NCBI RefSeq assembly: GCF_021018895.1
Contig: NC_079386.1
Location: 12,269,835 to 12,333,834, forward strand
Length of the DNA: 64,000 nt
DNA from: Seriola aureovittata
Taxonomy: Eukaryota > Chordata > Actinopteri > Carangiformes > Carangidae
Reading direction: 5' to 3'
Below, in pieces: positions 48,194-59,200 of the stretch. The translations under genes were made by a program, and so were the position numbers. The stretch's first letter is position 1; every line of letters starts with the position of its first letter. A model generated the notes under the pieces. It saw only the letters and a list, made by a program, of their open reading frames with translations, was not told the origin of the DNA and did no database searches.

Positions 48194-48280
48194 ATCTAAT
48201 CAATCAAATCAGTCAAACTTTATTTGTATAGCACTTTTCATACAGGTTGGTGCAGTTCAAAGTGCTGCACAGATGATAAG
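48194..48280 (-). repeat. LINE/SINE 3'-tail-like remnant
   Basis: 'aatcaatcaaatcagtcaaa' followed by 'ctttatttgtatagcacttt', 'tcatacaggttggtgcagtt' and 'caaagtgctgcacag' is the reverse of a shared 3' tail of fish retrotransposons, which on the other strand ends in short TTGATTG-type tandem repeats. No reverse-transcriptase-coding part could be seen beside it, so it is a tail-only, 5'-truncated copy. Confidence 0.6.
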
Positions 48281-48416
48281 CTAAAAAGAAAAGGACAAAT
48301 CAAGTAAGGTGGTTAAAAAAGATCTGCATGTTTTAAAAGACTTAATCAAATATAATAGTTTGGTATTTTTTAGCTCAAAGTAGGAGCATGTCTTTATGAA
48401 TACCTTTAAAAATCAG
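48281..48416. other. unique noncoding DNA
   Basis: May include more of the truncated retroelement; not recognisable. Confidence 0.3.
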
Positions 48417-48785
48417 GCCTATTGGATGGATTGCCATGACATTGGGTTCATGGCTCCCAGAGGATGAATCTCAAATGTTTAATCCCTCTAATTTTTCCCG
48501 TATTGTCACCAGCTTGTCTTATCCATGTCCTACTTATCCCATGAAATACATCCAAATCTACTAGATGGACTGGCACCATATTAAGTACAAATCCCCATGA
48601 AATGTGGGACACACATCCACGTCCTCTAACCCTCCCCAGGATGAACTGTAGTAACTTTGTATTTAGAAACAAATTTACCTTTGTCCAACACTTAGAGTTG
48701 CTGATTAGCAGATGTTAGCATGCTGACATTAGCATTTAGCTCAAAGCATAACATGCGCACAGAGCTGCTAGTGTAGCTGTCGATT
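48417..48785 (+). repeat. TTAGCATGCTAA-type repeat (family A), copy 4
   Basis: 'attggatggattgccatgac', 'atggctcccagaggatgaat', 'gatggactggcaccatatta', 'cccaggatgaactgtagtaa', 'cagatgttagcatgctgaca', 'ttagcatttagctcaaagca' and 'acagagctgctagtgtagct' are in the usual order. It is internally shortened before 48,700. Confidence 0.75.
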
Positions 48786-49432
48786 GTTGGTCTCACTCGG
48801 AAAGGTGCATTGATATTTGTTCCTGAGCAAAATTGGAAATAATAGTATTCGTTGTGATCCACACCCATCTTTGGTGAATAAATCACACACACGATAGAAC
48901 ACAATACCGCGGTCTGTGCTTTAAACATTCATACACTGATTGCACACCTCCCCAGACAGGCAGATACGCCCAACGGTCAAAGGACATGACTGTCATGTTT
49001 CTCGAGTGCGTCCCGTGATTGACAGCCAGGTGTCGCGTGGCAAGTAGTCTGTTTGTCATTGTGCCATGTAATCAAGTCTTAACCTGGCATCTGGGAAGCG
49101 CTACAGTGGTTACTGGCAGTGTGCCACTACAAAGACCGCTTGACACTTTCTCTAATGTACCTTTTCATTCTCCTATCATCACCCCAACCACCTACCCTTT
49201 TTTTGCTTTTTACTTGAATTTATTTATTTACGTTCTTTTTTCTTTCTTTTTTTAAATTTTCTATTTATCTTCATGGCTTTTTAATTTCAGAGCCGCCTCC
49301 CACTGCTGGCATCAAAAGCTAACCTGCACATTCATCATCTTTCAATTTAGAGCCTTGAGATTCACCCTCCAAGATGCACTAATACCCCAATAGGGAGACA
49401 GATATTTGCATTTTGATTAGTGGGGGCCAACG

Positions 49433-49433
<1 letters not shown>
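48786..49433. other. unique noncoding DNA
   Basis: T-rich 49,195-49,270. No gene. Confidence 0.4.

Positions 49434-49481
<48 letters not shown>
49434..49481. repeat. (CT)n microsatellite, 48 bp
   Basis: Perfect CT repeat, 23-24 units. Confidence 0.97.
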
Positions 49482-49485
<4 letters not shown>

Positions 49486-50209
49486 CAATTCCACCCGGCA
49501 ATGCTGACAACAGTCTAACCGCAACTGCACAGATTGAAACTATACAATTAAATAATGAATCAAATGGGAGGGGTGCCGGTGAGGGGCTCTGAAGACCTCT
49601 TTGAATGCCGTGTCTGATGATTACTTTAGAGTAGTGTTTCCCTGTCGCCCGGTGTAAAGAGAGAGCCTCACAATCTCTTATGCTCACGCCTTTTGGTTTC
49701 ACCCTGATCTCATTTTTTTTTTAAGGTTTGGGATCAGTGACACCTTTCATTGTTCATTTGTTAAGCTAGGGGAAGGGAGAGCAGTTGCCAGAGCCGTCTT
49801 GTGTCACTCATAAAAAGCGCGCTATGCTGAAAAACAGTTAAATTCAAACCAAACCTTGTGGGAGTAGTTTATTGCTTGTATTAGTAAGAGCTCGCCTTTG
49901 ATGTTCCATCTCCTACAAGGACTTGGATGGGGAGAAAGGAAAGCAGCAAATGAAATAAAACAAAAGTTTTCAACTCCCAAATGCCTCACCATAATTCAGT
50001 GTGCCAGAGGATCTGTGCGCTGTCTCCAAATGTTTTGTTTGTGTTGCATTAATTTCACAGGGAGTCTTGTGTACAAAGGAAGAGAGAGGGGAGAAAACAA
50101 CATACTCCTTCCAATCAAATCTGCCTGACAAATCGGTTCATTTTTGTGTGCACACACAAGCTTTTGCTAGCACTCTTTTCTCGGCTTGCGTTGTGGGAAC
50201 CGAGCCATC
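49482..50209. other. unique noncoding DNA
   Basis: No gene recognised. Confidence 0.4.
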
Positions 50210-50540
50210 CTAGGATGCCTAGCCTAGGTGAATAAAAAGGTTTGACCACGCTCCTGCAAGGTCGCCCGGAAACCCGTAGAAAATCAGACCGACAGATGCC
50301 AATCAAAACTCCCATGCAGACATCCTGTAACTGTAATCGAGGCGAGGATGGTTATGTATCAATAGAGGGAGATTGAAGTAATGCATTACCATATGTTTGC
50401 ATAACCTTGGGGCTCGGTAACCTTGAAAAAGACAGCTGTTTCTCAGCTTGGATGCTCAGTCATCGTGAGATAAGATTTCAATTTAAGCAGAGGGTGCAAC
50501 TGTAGAATGTGTACAATGAATTTCAAAGATTTTCTTACAG
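50210..50540. promoter_or_regulatory. candidate conserved noncoding element with paired TAACCTTG sites
   Basis: Repeat-free. Two copies of TAACCTTG (50,402-50,409 and 50,418-50,425; reverse CAAGGTTA, similar to monomeric nuclear-receptor sites) lie 16 bp apart. Also 'atgcattaccatatgtttgc', 'cagtcatcgtgagataagat' (GATAAG) and 'tttcaatttaagcag'. No coding frame. Inference only. Confidence 0.33.
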
Positions 50541-50702
50541 TATTTGCGACTTTCCCTCTGCTTAACTTAACTGAATCTGAGCTGAGTTTGGTGCTATTAA
50601 TAACATTTATTTTTCATTTAAAACCAAAAGAGAGTTTGGGATGAACTACTGTCTCTCTCTGTCTCTCACTCTCTTCCTCCCTCACTCACTCTCTCACACA
50701 CA

Positions 50703-50704
<2 letters not shown>
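50541..50704. other. noncoding DNA, pyrimidine-rich at its 3' end
   Basis: 50,650-50,700 is CT/CA-rich and grades into the following CT repeat. Confidence 0.4.

Positions 50705-50746
<42 letters not shown>
50705..50746. repeat. (CT)n microsatellite
   Basis: Perfect CT repeat, 21 units. Confidence 0.97.
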
Positions 50747-50749
<3 letters not shown>

Positions 50750-50899
50750 CCTAAGGCCTTCCCGGTTCCAGTTTCTGTTTGTCTTGGGGCATTGTTTTAT
50801 TACCTTCAAAACTCTGCTGGGAAAATCTTAAGACAGCGGTTGCCTAGCAACAAGGACCTGACGGTTCCGCCACAGGAGCGGAGTGAAGAGCGGCCTGGA

Positions 50900-51045
50900 G
50901 CAAAAGGGAGGCAGGGAGGCAGGGAGAGGGAGGCAGGGAGAGGGAGGGGGAGGAAGGGGAGGTTGGGAGGCAGGGAGAGGGAGGCAGGGAGAGGGAGGGG
51001 GAGGAAGGGGAGGTTTGGAGGGAGGGAGGGAGGGAGGGGAAGAGG
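50900..51045 (+). repeat. GGGAGG-rich minisatellite with a 51-bp tandem duplication
   Basis: An all-purine (apart from a few C and T) tract. A 51-bp unit at 50,918-50,968 is repeated at 50,969-51,019 almost perfectly, and each unit holds smaller GGCAGGGAGAGG repeats; (GGGA)n follows. Because 51 is a multiple of three, frames stay open on both strands (104, 116, 81 and 78 codons), but these low-complexity products are artefacts. The + strand has many G runs, so strong G-quadruplex potential. Confidence 0.93.
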
Positions 51046-51299
51046 TAACACTCAGACTGGAACAGCAGCAATATCGTCACAGCTGGAGCCGCGGGTTAGG
51101 ACCTAGTGAAGCAGCAATAGCATGCTCACCTGTCCCTTTTGAGTCACCAGCGGAGGCAGTGAGAGGTGATAAGATGAATGAGAATCAGTTTATCTGGGGT
51201 TATTCTCAGTTTATCAAATGGCAAGTACTTTAAAAGTGCTGTGTTCCAGTTACGCTTACAGAAAACTAAGGCTCCAACTATTGTCTGTCAGTGATGACC
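51046..51299. other. unique noncoding DNA
   Basis: No feature recognised. Confidence 0.35.
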
Positions 51300-51735
51300 G
51301 TTTAGTGTTCAAAGGAATACTTCGATCTTTAGGGAAATACACGTTCACTTTGTTGCGGAGGGTTATACGACAGGATTGATACCACTCTCGCATCTGTATG
51401 GTGAATGTGAAGCTGCAGCCAGCAGCCGTTTAGCATGGCTTAGCATAAAGACTGGAAACGGGGATACACAGCTAAGGCAAGGGGTCAATCTGAAGCTGAC
51501 AAAATTCACCTTCCAGCTATTTTAAAGCTCTCAATTTAACACTTTGATTTCATTTGTTCAATTTGCTTCAATCTTGACTGGTTGCTAAGCAAACTCATGG
51601 TCACGCTCCAGGACGTCACTGCTCCCAGTCAAGAGCCAGTCCTGTCCATAGCCTCCAGTAACACCAGCAATTGTCAGGTTTTGCACAGATTAAAGAAACA
51701 ACATCCAACATGCTAGTTAGCAAGTGTGAGGAAGG
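51300..51735 (+). repeat. TTAGCTTAGCTTAGCA-type fish repeat (family C), longest copy
   Basis: 'atctttagggaaatacacgt', 'attgataccactctcgcatc', 'tgaagctgcagccagcagcc', 'tttagcatggcttagcataa' and 'agactggaaacggggataca' form the 5' block. 'gctaagcaaactcatggtca', 'cgctccaggacgtcactgct' and 'cagtcaagagccagtcctgt' form the extended part that I recall as the foldback middle of this family. Immediately followed by a hAT-like element. Confidence 0.75.
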
Positions 51736-51765
51736 TTTAACTTCTTACCTTTGAACAGAGCTCGG

Positions 51766-52085
51766 GCTGCAACAATTAGTCGGTTATCAATTAGTAAATC
51801 GGCAACTATTTTCATAAGCGATTAATTGCTTCAGTCAACTTTCAAGGGAAAGATGCTGAACATTTGCTGGTTCCAGTTTCTCAAATTTGAGTATTTGCAG
51901 CTTTGATGTTGACGTTGATGAAATGTTGAACTATTCCTTTAAAATGTGAGCAAAATATTGAAAAATGCCCATCACAAAAATCTCCAAAAAAACAGTCAAA
52001 AAATATAATAATTCACCACATAAATTAGTATAAATATAAATTAATACACTTTCTGGTTTTGATAATTTTTTCCAGCACTACACCT
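51766..52085. mobile_element. hAT-like non-autonomous element (GGGCTGCAAC type), degraded
   Basis: It starts 'ctcgggctgcaacaattagt', the usual start of a fish GGGCTGCAAC element. It contains 'atcggcaactattttcataa', 'gctggttccagtttctcaaa', 'tttgagtatttgcagctttg' and 'gaaaaatgcccatcacaaaa'. It ends near 'gttttgataattttttccag'. Blocks appear rearranged compared with what I remember, so it may be two overlapping fragments. No transposase remains. Confidence 0.65.
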
Positions 52086-52189
52086 TTCAAATCTGAAAGC
52101 TGAGTGTTCTACTGATTATTCTGATGATTCATTGAGGAATGGGATAAGAGGAAACATGCAGATGTGTCAGTGCAAGTCAAGTTCAGGTG

Positions 52190-52211
52190 TTTTTTTTTTT
52201 TTTTTTTTTTT
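52190..52211. repeat. poly-T run, 22 bp
   Basis: Uninterrupted T22. Confidence 0.95.
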
Positions 52212-52519
52212 ATCAAACCCCATATGAGTGGAAACAGGGGGGTTTATAATAGAGGACCTGACATTGTGTCATGCCAGAAGGCTCTCTCTTCACTGTTGAT
52301 GGAATCTGTGTGTGTGTTCTCGTTCTCCTTGTCTTGATCCACTCAGGCTATCACCCTTTTGGTTCAAGAGAGTTTGATAAGCACGGGCCTACAGGCAAAT
52401 AAAAATTAAGAGCTGTGGTTACAAATTGAGGTCGGAGCGAGAGTATAGAGGTTGCTTGTGTTTGTGGGTGTGCTTATTTAGGGTTTATCTGCGCTTGCAT
52501 GCATGAAACTATGATAAAC
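52212..52519. other. unique noncoding DNA
   Basis: No feature recognised. Confidence 0.35.
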
Positions 52520-52740
52520 GTGTATGCATTCGCATCAGCACGTCGCCTTAAAGCAAAACGGTGACTCCTCTTGACATTTGCACTATTAGAAGTGAGGATG
52601 CACAAGCTGCAGTAGGAGAGTGCTTTCCTGGCACCACACCAGATATTTAATCATAATTAGCCAAACAATTACTGGGCTAATTGTTATTGGTGAGATACTG
52701 GAGTGCAGAGAGGAGAAATGACAAGTTTATTAGCAGGGGA
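52520..52740. promoter_or_regulatory. candidate conserved noncoding element, homeodomain-site cluster
   Basis: 'atttaatcataattagccaa' and 'caattactgggctaattgtt' put at least four TAAT/ATTA cores in 50 bp (52,645-52,690), with CCAAACAATT and CTAATTGTTATTGG arranged as a rough inverted pair. 'gcatgcatgaaactatgata' lies upstream. Non-repetitive and non-coding. Confidence 0.38.
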
Positions 52741-54179
52741 TCTTCATCTTCATCTCTTCTGACTTGCCTTTCTCTTGCTTCACTTTGGAGTGTCAACCTC
52801 ATCCCTCACCTCTTCCGATACTTGTAGCACCACGTAGCCCCCCCCCCCCGAAAGACAAACCCCAAACACACATCCGTGCGACGTCGCCACTTGGTCGAGC
52901 TTATTTGTGACCGTTCTCAAAAGGGGAGAAGAAAAAGGAAGTGAAAGGCCACTTAAAGGCCAGTGTGAATGGCAAGGCCTTTTGAGTACCAGCATTGTAT
53001 TTTACAAAAAAAAAAAAAAAAAAGAGGTAAGGCTCAAATCTGTGAGACAGATAAGTGTAGATGTTTCAGAAGGGTCACGCAGTGCTCGCTGAAGTGAGGC
53101 CTTGGCTTTGGCTATTGATAGTTTCACCAATACACCTCATGCAGGGTTGAAATCGATGTTATCTGGTGACTGTGAAGCTCATTTGTGCTTCTAAACCACT
53201 GACTCACACACAGAAGCCGAGCAAAGTTCATCCAACAAAAGTAGTCGTCGTTATTTACTGCAACTTCTTCACTTTGCTAGTTCAATTGAAGTTCCTCTCC
53301 AGACAGGTTTTAAAGTATCTAAAAATACTCGGCTGTGATTCATATGTTGTTTAAAATATATATATAAAGTGGTAAAAAAAAAAAAAAAAACATTACTTCC
53401 TCATTGAGAAATCTGGATTGGATGTGCCCCGCCCACCACCACTGCTTGCGCTAGCTCCGCAGGTGGAAGAGCAGTGCGAATCAAGATGGTTAGCGTTAGA
53501 GGAAATGATGATGAGGAGTTTTTTTGTGCACCAAAATCAGCGGCTAGCTAGTTAGCATCTTTTATTTGTTTATGTTGTTTGTTAGCTTAGCCATAACTGT
53601 GGCTGACACAGTGTTAGGGGTTGTGCTAAGGCTAACTCTCGCTTTCTGTACTGACAAGGTTTCAGGTTTATATTTGACTGTCTGAATCAGTTTTTATGAT
53701 TTTGTCATTAGCTCACTGCAGTTTCAAGGTGGAAATAAGCAGTCATGGCACTGACTGCTTATTTCATGCATGATGTTAACAACGTTACAAACCTGATTTT
53801 CATCAGAGGGGGTCTTTAAATAACTTCCTCTGTGTAATTCCTGTGATGCATTTTTTTTTGGTGTTTCTATAAAAAACAGACGATTGCTGCTTTGTGCAAA
53901 GAAATTTAACAGTTCACCGCATCAATCGTGTTTCCTGTACAACACAAGGCTCGAAACAGAAACTGTATTGTTCTGGTATATTTGCATTTTATTTTTCCCC
54001 CTCCACATAAATTCTGCTGAGCCCTTACAGTTTACAGTCACTTTGATTCTGCCTCCATCTGCCGTTCCCATGAAACCCGTAATTGCTCATCTATTCACTT
54101 CGTCAACAGTCTCTTTAAAGAATCATCTTTGCAAAACGATTGGCTAAAGCAGAGAGAGTCATAAGAGATTTAAAACATT
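52741..54179. other. noncoding DNA with homopolymers and a possible old repeat at 53,440-53,660
   Basis: C12 at 52,838-52,849, A17 at 53,007-53,023 and A17 at 53,374-53,390. 53,440-53,660 has words such as 'gctagctagttagcatc' and 'gttagcttagccataact' and may be a worn repeat. No gene. Confidence 0.4.
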
Positions 54180-54560
54180 CGATTAATTAATTCCTTGTTG
54201 TTTTGTTGAATGGAAGATGACAAGGGCTTCAGATGGCAGCTTAGCAGAGAGATTTCCTTTCTCCTTTCAAATTACACTCTCATTGTCATTTAGCCTTTGA
54301 CAAGTCTGTTATTGGTCTAAAAGCTAAATTGCATAATGTTCAGTTTTATGATTTGAGTTGCAATTCGTATCAAAAACAGACTATTTGCCTTTGAGATGAC
54401 AGTGATGTGAGTATCTAAAAGAGGCCGATGGAGCCCAAATGCCGATCTAAGTCGGAAATGTGTGATTCAATCTTGATTATGAGTTAATACACCATATGCT
54501 TCTTGCAATTAGCTGTCCGTGGATGACCCTCCTTTAATTTGTTAAGAGTTCAATGTAGCA
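54180..54560. promoter_or_regulatory. candidate conserved noncoding element
   Basis: Almost 400 bp without repeats. It contains 'cgattaattaattccttg', 'agcctttgacaagtctgt', 'gttattggtctaaaagct', 'ttgcaattcgtatcaaaa' and 'tgcttcttgcaattagctgt'. No start codon-based frame over 60 codons lies on the + strand, so coding is unlikely. It has the look of a deeply conserved vertebrate element, but this cannot be tested here. Confidence 0.38.
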
Positions 54561-56543
54561 TAAAATCTAGGGCAGGTCATTCCCAAGTGTTTAATCTGTT
54601 CTTGGGTAAGGGAGGGAAAAAATAGTGACGCTAGCCGCGCGGGGTAATTAGCTGGGCGGATCATGGATGAGAGGCCGTGCTCCAGTGTGCTAACACCTTC
54701 AACTCTCCTACCCCGTTCTCCCACTCAGGCTCTTAGAATGAGCCGAGCGAGAACAGAGCAGGCGTGCCCGGCGCTCTGAAAAGGGAGAAGAAAAGTAAAA
54801 GAAGCAAGAATGCACAAGGGGTGAGAGAACATGAGAGGGACAAAGGAGATCTGCAGTAGAAGATGAGACATTCTTAGAAGACCAAAGGAGCTCTGCAGCC
54901 TTTCAGGAACAAATGTGTGAAGTCCATTCCCTGTATATATCACAGCCCAAATGTTAGAGTCTTGATCCTGGATATCAGATGAGTTGTATCAGCTTGCATC
55001 TTTGCATCAGAGCTGGAGTTTTATAGTTTAGCTGCATCGTAAATATTGTTGCAGTTAAGCACATCAGATGTGGTGTCTGAATCTGATCTTTTATCTAAAT
55101 GTAAAGCAAATAATCGCCATAAAGATTACAATCGTATAAGCAACTGAATACGTTATTACGACATTTAACCACTGCTGAATACTTAATGTTGAAATGCCAC
55201 TCATTTTGTAACACTGAAAGATTTTATTTTGAAAACCATCTATCTGGATTTGCAGGTTTAATTCCCACAGGTAATAAGTTAACCCCACTGTGTGTGTGTG
55301 CATGTATACAGTATATACTGTTTATATAAATTAAAGAGCCCGATTTTCAAAATCAATATAGAAATGACTTGATTTCAATAATAATGAAACAAAAAAATTA
55401 ATTAATTAATTCACCAAGAATAAGAAATTGAGTCTGAATGGAGTCAATCAGAACTCCTATTTAAAACAAGAACTTCAAAGGGTTTTAAATAGGTGTTTTC
55501 TCATTATATGTTATGATAAAAGACTAAAGCTAAAGCTATAAAAAGTCGCCATCCTCTCAGGTTAATGATACTTGTAGAAGATCTCAAAATAAAGAAGCAG
55601 CAACGTTCTTGTGCTGCTGGTTAGCTGGTTAGTCTACCCTGCTGGTATAGAACTCTGGTACTCTATGTCAGGGAAAGGACAAAAATGTATCATGACGTAA
55701 CATTTGCTGCTTACATGTTGTTTTTGTTTTACCTTTTTTCCAAATTGAGCTTATTGAATTTGAATATACCCAGTTGCCCAAATATATGACGCTCCTGATT
55801 GCAAGATGACCCCACCGTTCCGACATCTGCTTTTGATTCTTCAAAAGATGTTTTAAGGAGAGAAGACACTTTTAAACTGCTCCTGATGTCTTTTCTGTTT
55901 TCACTTGTCATGAATTTATTTCCTCCATGGCAGCACAACAGGAGCCTTCAGAAAGTCCTGCAGGTTAAACTGGGCTGACACTTTTATGGTTGACTAACTC
56001 TGTGAGATTCACTGCAAAACAAACTTGAAGAAACTTGCTAGCCTAGCAGCATTAAGGCTACAAACAACCCATAATTCAACACTCTCTGTTCCACCATGTT
56101 ACACTGGTTCTCTCCCCCATTCAAAAGGAATATCTGATATTGTCAACATGTGTAATTGTCTTATATTTGGACCAATATGATAATAAAGTTATATATAAAT
56201 TCACAGTTAAGTATTCAGTTGCTCTTTATGGTTATTATCTGCTTCCATATATCTGCACTGCCTTGCATTTGAAGTCACCTGAAATGAGAGTTAGAAGGTC
56301 AGCGTAGTCCCTCTATCATTTCCACCTGCTTGATTGATTCTAACAATTACCCACAACAATACACCACACTTAACTTTACCGACCTCGCCGAGGACTCCGA
56401 TGACTAGAAATTACCACAGAACATGGAGCTATCAGACTCTCCAACCTGTCCTAGGAGTGTGACACACCGGCAGCTGAGCCCCCATCCCCCATCCCCCATC
56501 CCCCCCTACCTCCTCCTCACTCTCTCACACACACATACATACA

Positions 56544-56544
<1 letters not shown>
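54561..56544. other. unique noncoding DNA
   Basis: 54,620-54,700 has 'gacgctagccgcgcggggta' and 'attagctgggcggatcat' and may extend the previous block. A 14-bp palindrome ACAGTATATACTGT lies at 55,308-55,321. AATTAATTAATTAATT near 55,397-55,412. No gene. Confidence 0.4.

Positions 56545-56600
<56 letters not shown>
56545..56600. repeat. (CA)n microsatellite, 56 bp
   Basis: Perfect AC repeat, about 28 units. Confidence 0.97.
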
Positions 56601-56602
<2 letters not shown>

Positions 56603-57091
56603 CCTTAATCAAGGTTGGAAGATGCATTTGGTGAATTCAGAATTTCAAGCACCTCTCTACTCTGCCAGTGTCTCAACTTTGCCTGATTAAAATGATAGAG
56701 GGGCTGGAGAATGTTTGATCTCCAAATCAATTTACATTTAAGATTCAATTTTGCACCTGCAAGACTTTGATTTTGGAACTTTACGCCTTCCCCAGTCTTG
56801 CAAGGATGGAGATTAATCTACACCAGCTGTTGAAGGCAATATTGTTGATTTTTTTTTTTTTTTTTTTTTCTTCGCGCTCTCTTTTACTCCCAAATAAATT
56901 CAAATAAATTCTCACAGATGTATCAAGCTGTGTGATATGTGAAACCATTTTTTTATTTTTATATTTTACAATTAAAGACCCGGCTTGAGAAATTTGTTTG
57001 GCTCAGGTGAATAGTAACACGGTGTTCTATCTAAGACTATCTCTGCTGTTTACTACTAATATGCACAGGGACACACCTTGATGTGGACATG

Positions 57092-57094
<3 letters not shown>
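56601..57094. other. unique noncoding DNA
   Basis: T21 at 56,849-56,869; no gene. Confidence 0.4.

Positions 57095-57138
<44 letters not shown>
57095..57138. repeat. (CT)n microsatellite
   Basis: Perfect CT repeat, about 22 units, followed by a few CA. Confidence 0.97.
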
Positions 57139-57142
<4 letters not shown>

Positions 57143-57309
57143 TCACACACTCGCAAAATCCATAAAGAACAAACAGGAAATCCAGGTCCTTTGAAGCATA
57201 GAGGGAGTTGGTTATTTAGGGGGAAAAAAAAACAAAGTGGTGGAATAAAAATCGATTTTGAAAGGTGAGGAAAGAGGAACTCTGGGTGCAACACGCAACA
57301 GGACCCCAC

Positions 57310-57650
57310 ACTGAATCACAGCTTACAGTCTTAATGTACGCCTCCGGGGGGAAATATCTGTTTTAGAACTTTCTCAATGATTTATTGATCCAGGAATTAA
57401 ATTACGCAAGCCCTTTCCCCATTATACAGGCCAGCGACATTAAGACATGTTTGATGTTTGCATGCTGTTTAATTAAAATGATTCTCATGGGGGGAAGCGT
57501 CAAGAACTCTGTTTGCTACAATATCCATTTTTTTAATCGAGCTTCACTTCATTGCTTGGTGTCTGGAAAAAATGATTAATAAAGGCAGAATAAAAGCAGA
57601 TAAAGGTGATGTGATTTCCAGTTAGTCTTCCATTAAGTGCAAGCTTATTT
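57310..57650. promoter_or_regulatory. candidate conserved noncoding element
   Basis: Repeat-free block with 'tcaatgatttattgatccag', 'gaattaaattacgcaagc', 'gctgtttaattaaaatgatt', 'tttttttaatcgagcttc' and 'aaaatgattaataaaggc'. Homeodomain cores are dense. A 64-codon frame (57,385-57,579) has no recognisable domain. Confidence 0.35.
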
Positions 57651-58293
57651 TGCATTGCTAAAGGGAGAAATGAGCAATTTTAGATATATTTCTGATGTTC
57701 ACTGTAGTCTTTTCTTAGCTAAAAATGGAGGTTGCATTATTCTAAATCAGGAAAAATGAGAAATAATAACACAACTGGTTGTATATTATCCTTTACCATA
57801 ATGGGGTTGTGTCCCAAGTGTAATTAAGTCTCTTATTAAATCTACGAACCAAAATACATGATCATCTACTGATTTCATTATCTGTTCCTTACCCAACAAT
57901 TCCCCCCCAAAAATAGGAGTTAATCACCAAACTGTATATTCCATCAGAATAAGGCGGTATGTTGAAATAAATATTATGGACAAATGCAATTCTTTTATGG
58001 TGATATTTAGTCAGATTGGTTTTGACATTGACATGATTTTCTGATTTCCTTAAAATTTTTGTCAAGGATATATATATATATATTTATTTATTTTTACATA
58101 ACATCAAATCAGACAGATGATACTGAAAGGTTGCAGCTACATTGAAGCAGATATTCCTGTCAAGTTGGTTTGACAGCGATTTGATTTGCAGTTTTGCTTG
58201 GAAATGTTGGTGAATTTGAAATAGAAAGTATAGCAGGACTAAAGGGTCTGCAGCCATGCTAAGGTCCCCTGTGAAGCTGCACTTTGTCACTGA
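57651..58293. other. unique AT-rich noncoding DNA
   Basis: Short (TA)n and (TTTA)n near 58,069-58,095. No gene. Confidence 0.4.
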
Positions 58294-58870
58294 GGTGCTT
58301 TGAGCTAAATGCTAGTGGCAGCATGCTAACATGCTCACACTGACAATGCTGCCATGCTAATGTTTGCCACGGTCACCATCTTAATTTAGCACATTAGCAT
58401 GCTTGCATTTGCTAATTAGCACCAAACACAAAGTACTGCTGAGACTGCAGGTAATGTCATAGGTTTGAAATGTGAAATTTTGACCTGTTGATGGCGCTAA
58501 ATGAAAACACACTCACTAAGGTTCACTAATGTTAGGGGATATGGGGGAAACGTGTATGAAATTTTGATAGTTGTTAAGGAATTTCACTTCAAACCAAAAT
58601 GTACGACCTTGTGGTGGCATTTGATGAAATGTCGGGAAATCACAAGGACATATTATCTGGGAACCATGTGTATCTTTACCAAACTTTGTGCTAATCCTTT
58701 CATTAGTTGAGCTGCTTCACAGGATAAGTGAAAAATTTGGCCTGCTGGTGGCACTGAAGGAAAGGTCAAAGCTCCATCAAAGTCTTTAGGATTCATCCTC
58801 TGGGGATTTTGCACATCGTCACCAAATTTCATGTCAATCCATCGAGTAGTTGTTGAGGTATTGATTGACC
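58294..58870 (-). repeat. TTAGCATGCTAA-type repeat (family A), copy 5, nearly full length
   Basis: Read reversed, the blocks are in full order: 'ggtgctttgagctaaatgct', 'gcagcatgctaacatgctca', 'ccacggtcaccatcttaatt', 'cattagcatgcttgcatttg', 'aaagtactgctgagactgca', 'gacctgttgatggcgctaaa', 'ggattcatcctctggggatt', 'caccaaatttcatgtcaatc' and 'gagtagttgttgaggtattg'. This is the best preserved of five copies and could serve as the local reference. Confidence 0.82.
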
Positions 58871-59159
58871 AACCAGTTAATAGCATGGCTAAAAATGTTA
58901 AGTGTGATTGGACATACTGTATGCTACCAATCAAATGTATGCAGCTTCATTCTGTAGAGACAGGGACAGCTGGAGAGGACTGAGGTGGGAATAAAGATTG
59001 CTGTAGAGTTCCAAACAACCTTCTGACCTTTTGTAAATCTATATGGGATAAAAATAAATTGATGTGTCTCTGAATTGTAGGAAGCAGGACTGCACTGTTT
59101 TCTTTAGATGTTCTTCAAAAGTCAAGCCACGGTCAAAACTCCCTGCAACTAATGGCCAA
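58871..59159. other. unique noncoding DNA
   Basis: No feature recognised. Confidence 0.35.
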
Positions 59160-59200
59160 CACGAAAGCACTCAACAGAGTGCAGACCTCCACCAAAGCCT
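59160..59200 (-). repeat. family D repeat scrap
   Basis: 'acgaaagcactcaacagagt' with 'gcagacctccaccaaagcct' is the reverse of the family D 3' end seen at 22,146-22,185 ('ccttggcgaagctctgcg'). Only this end is left. Confidence 0.55.

Noticed and set aside
50792..51233. Open frames of 78-116 codons on both strands with GGREREAGRG-like residues
   Set aside because: The GGA minisatellite unit is 51 bp, so frames persist; low complexity and no domain.
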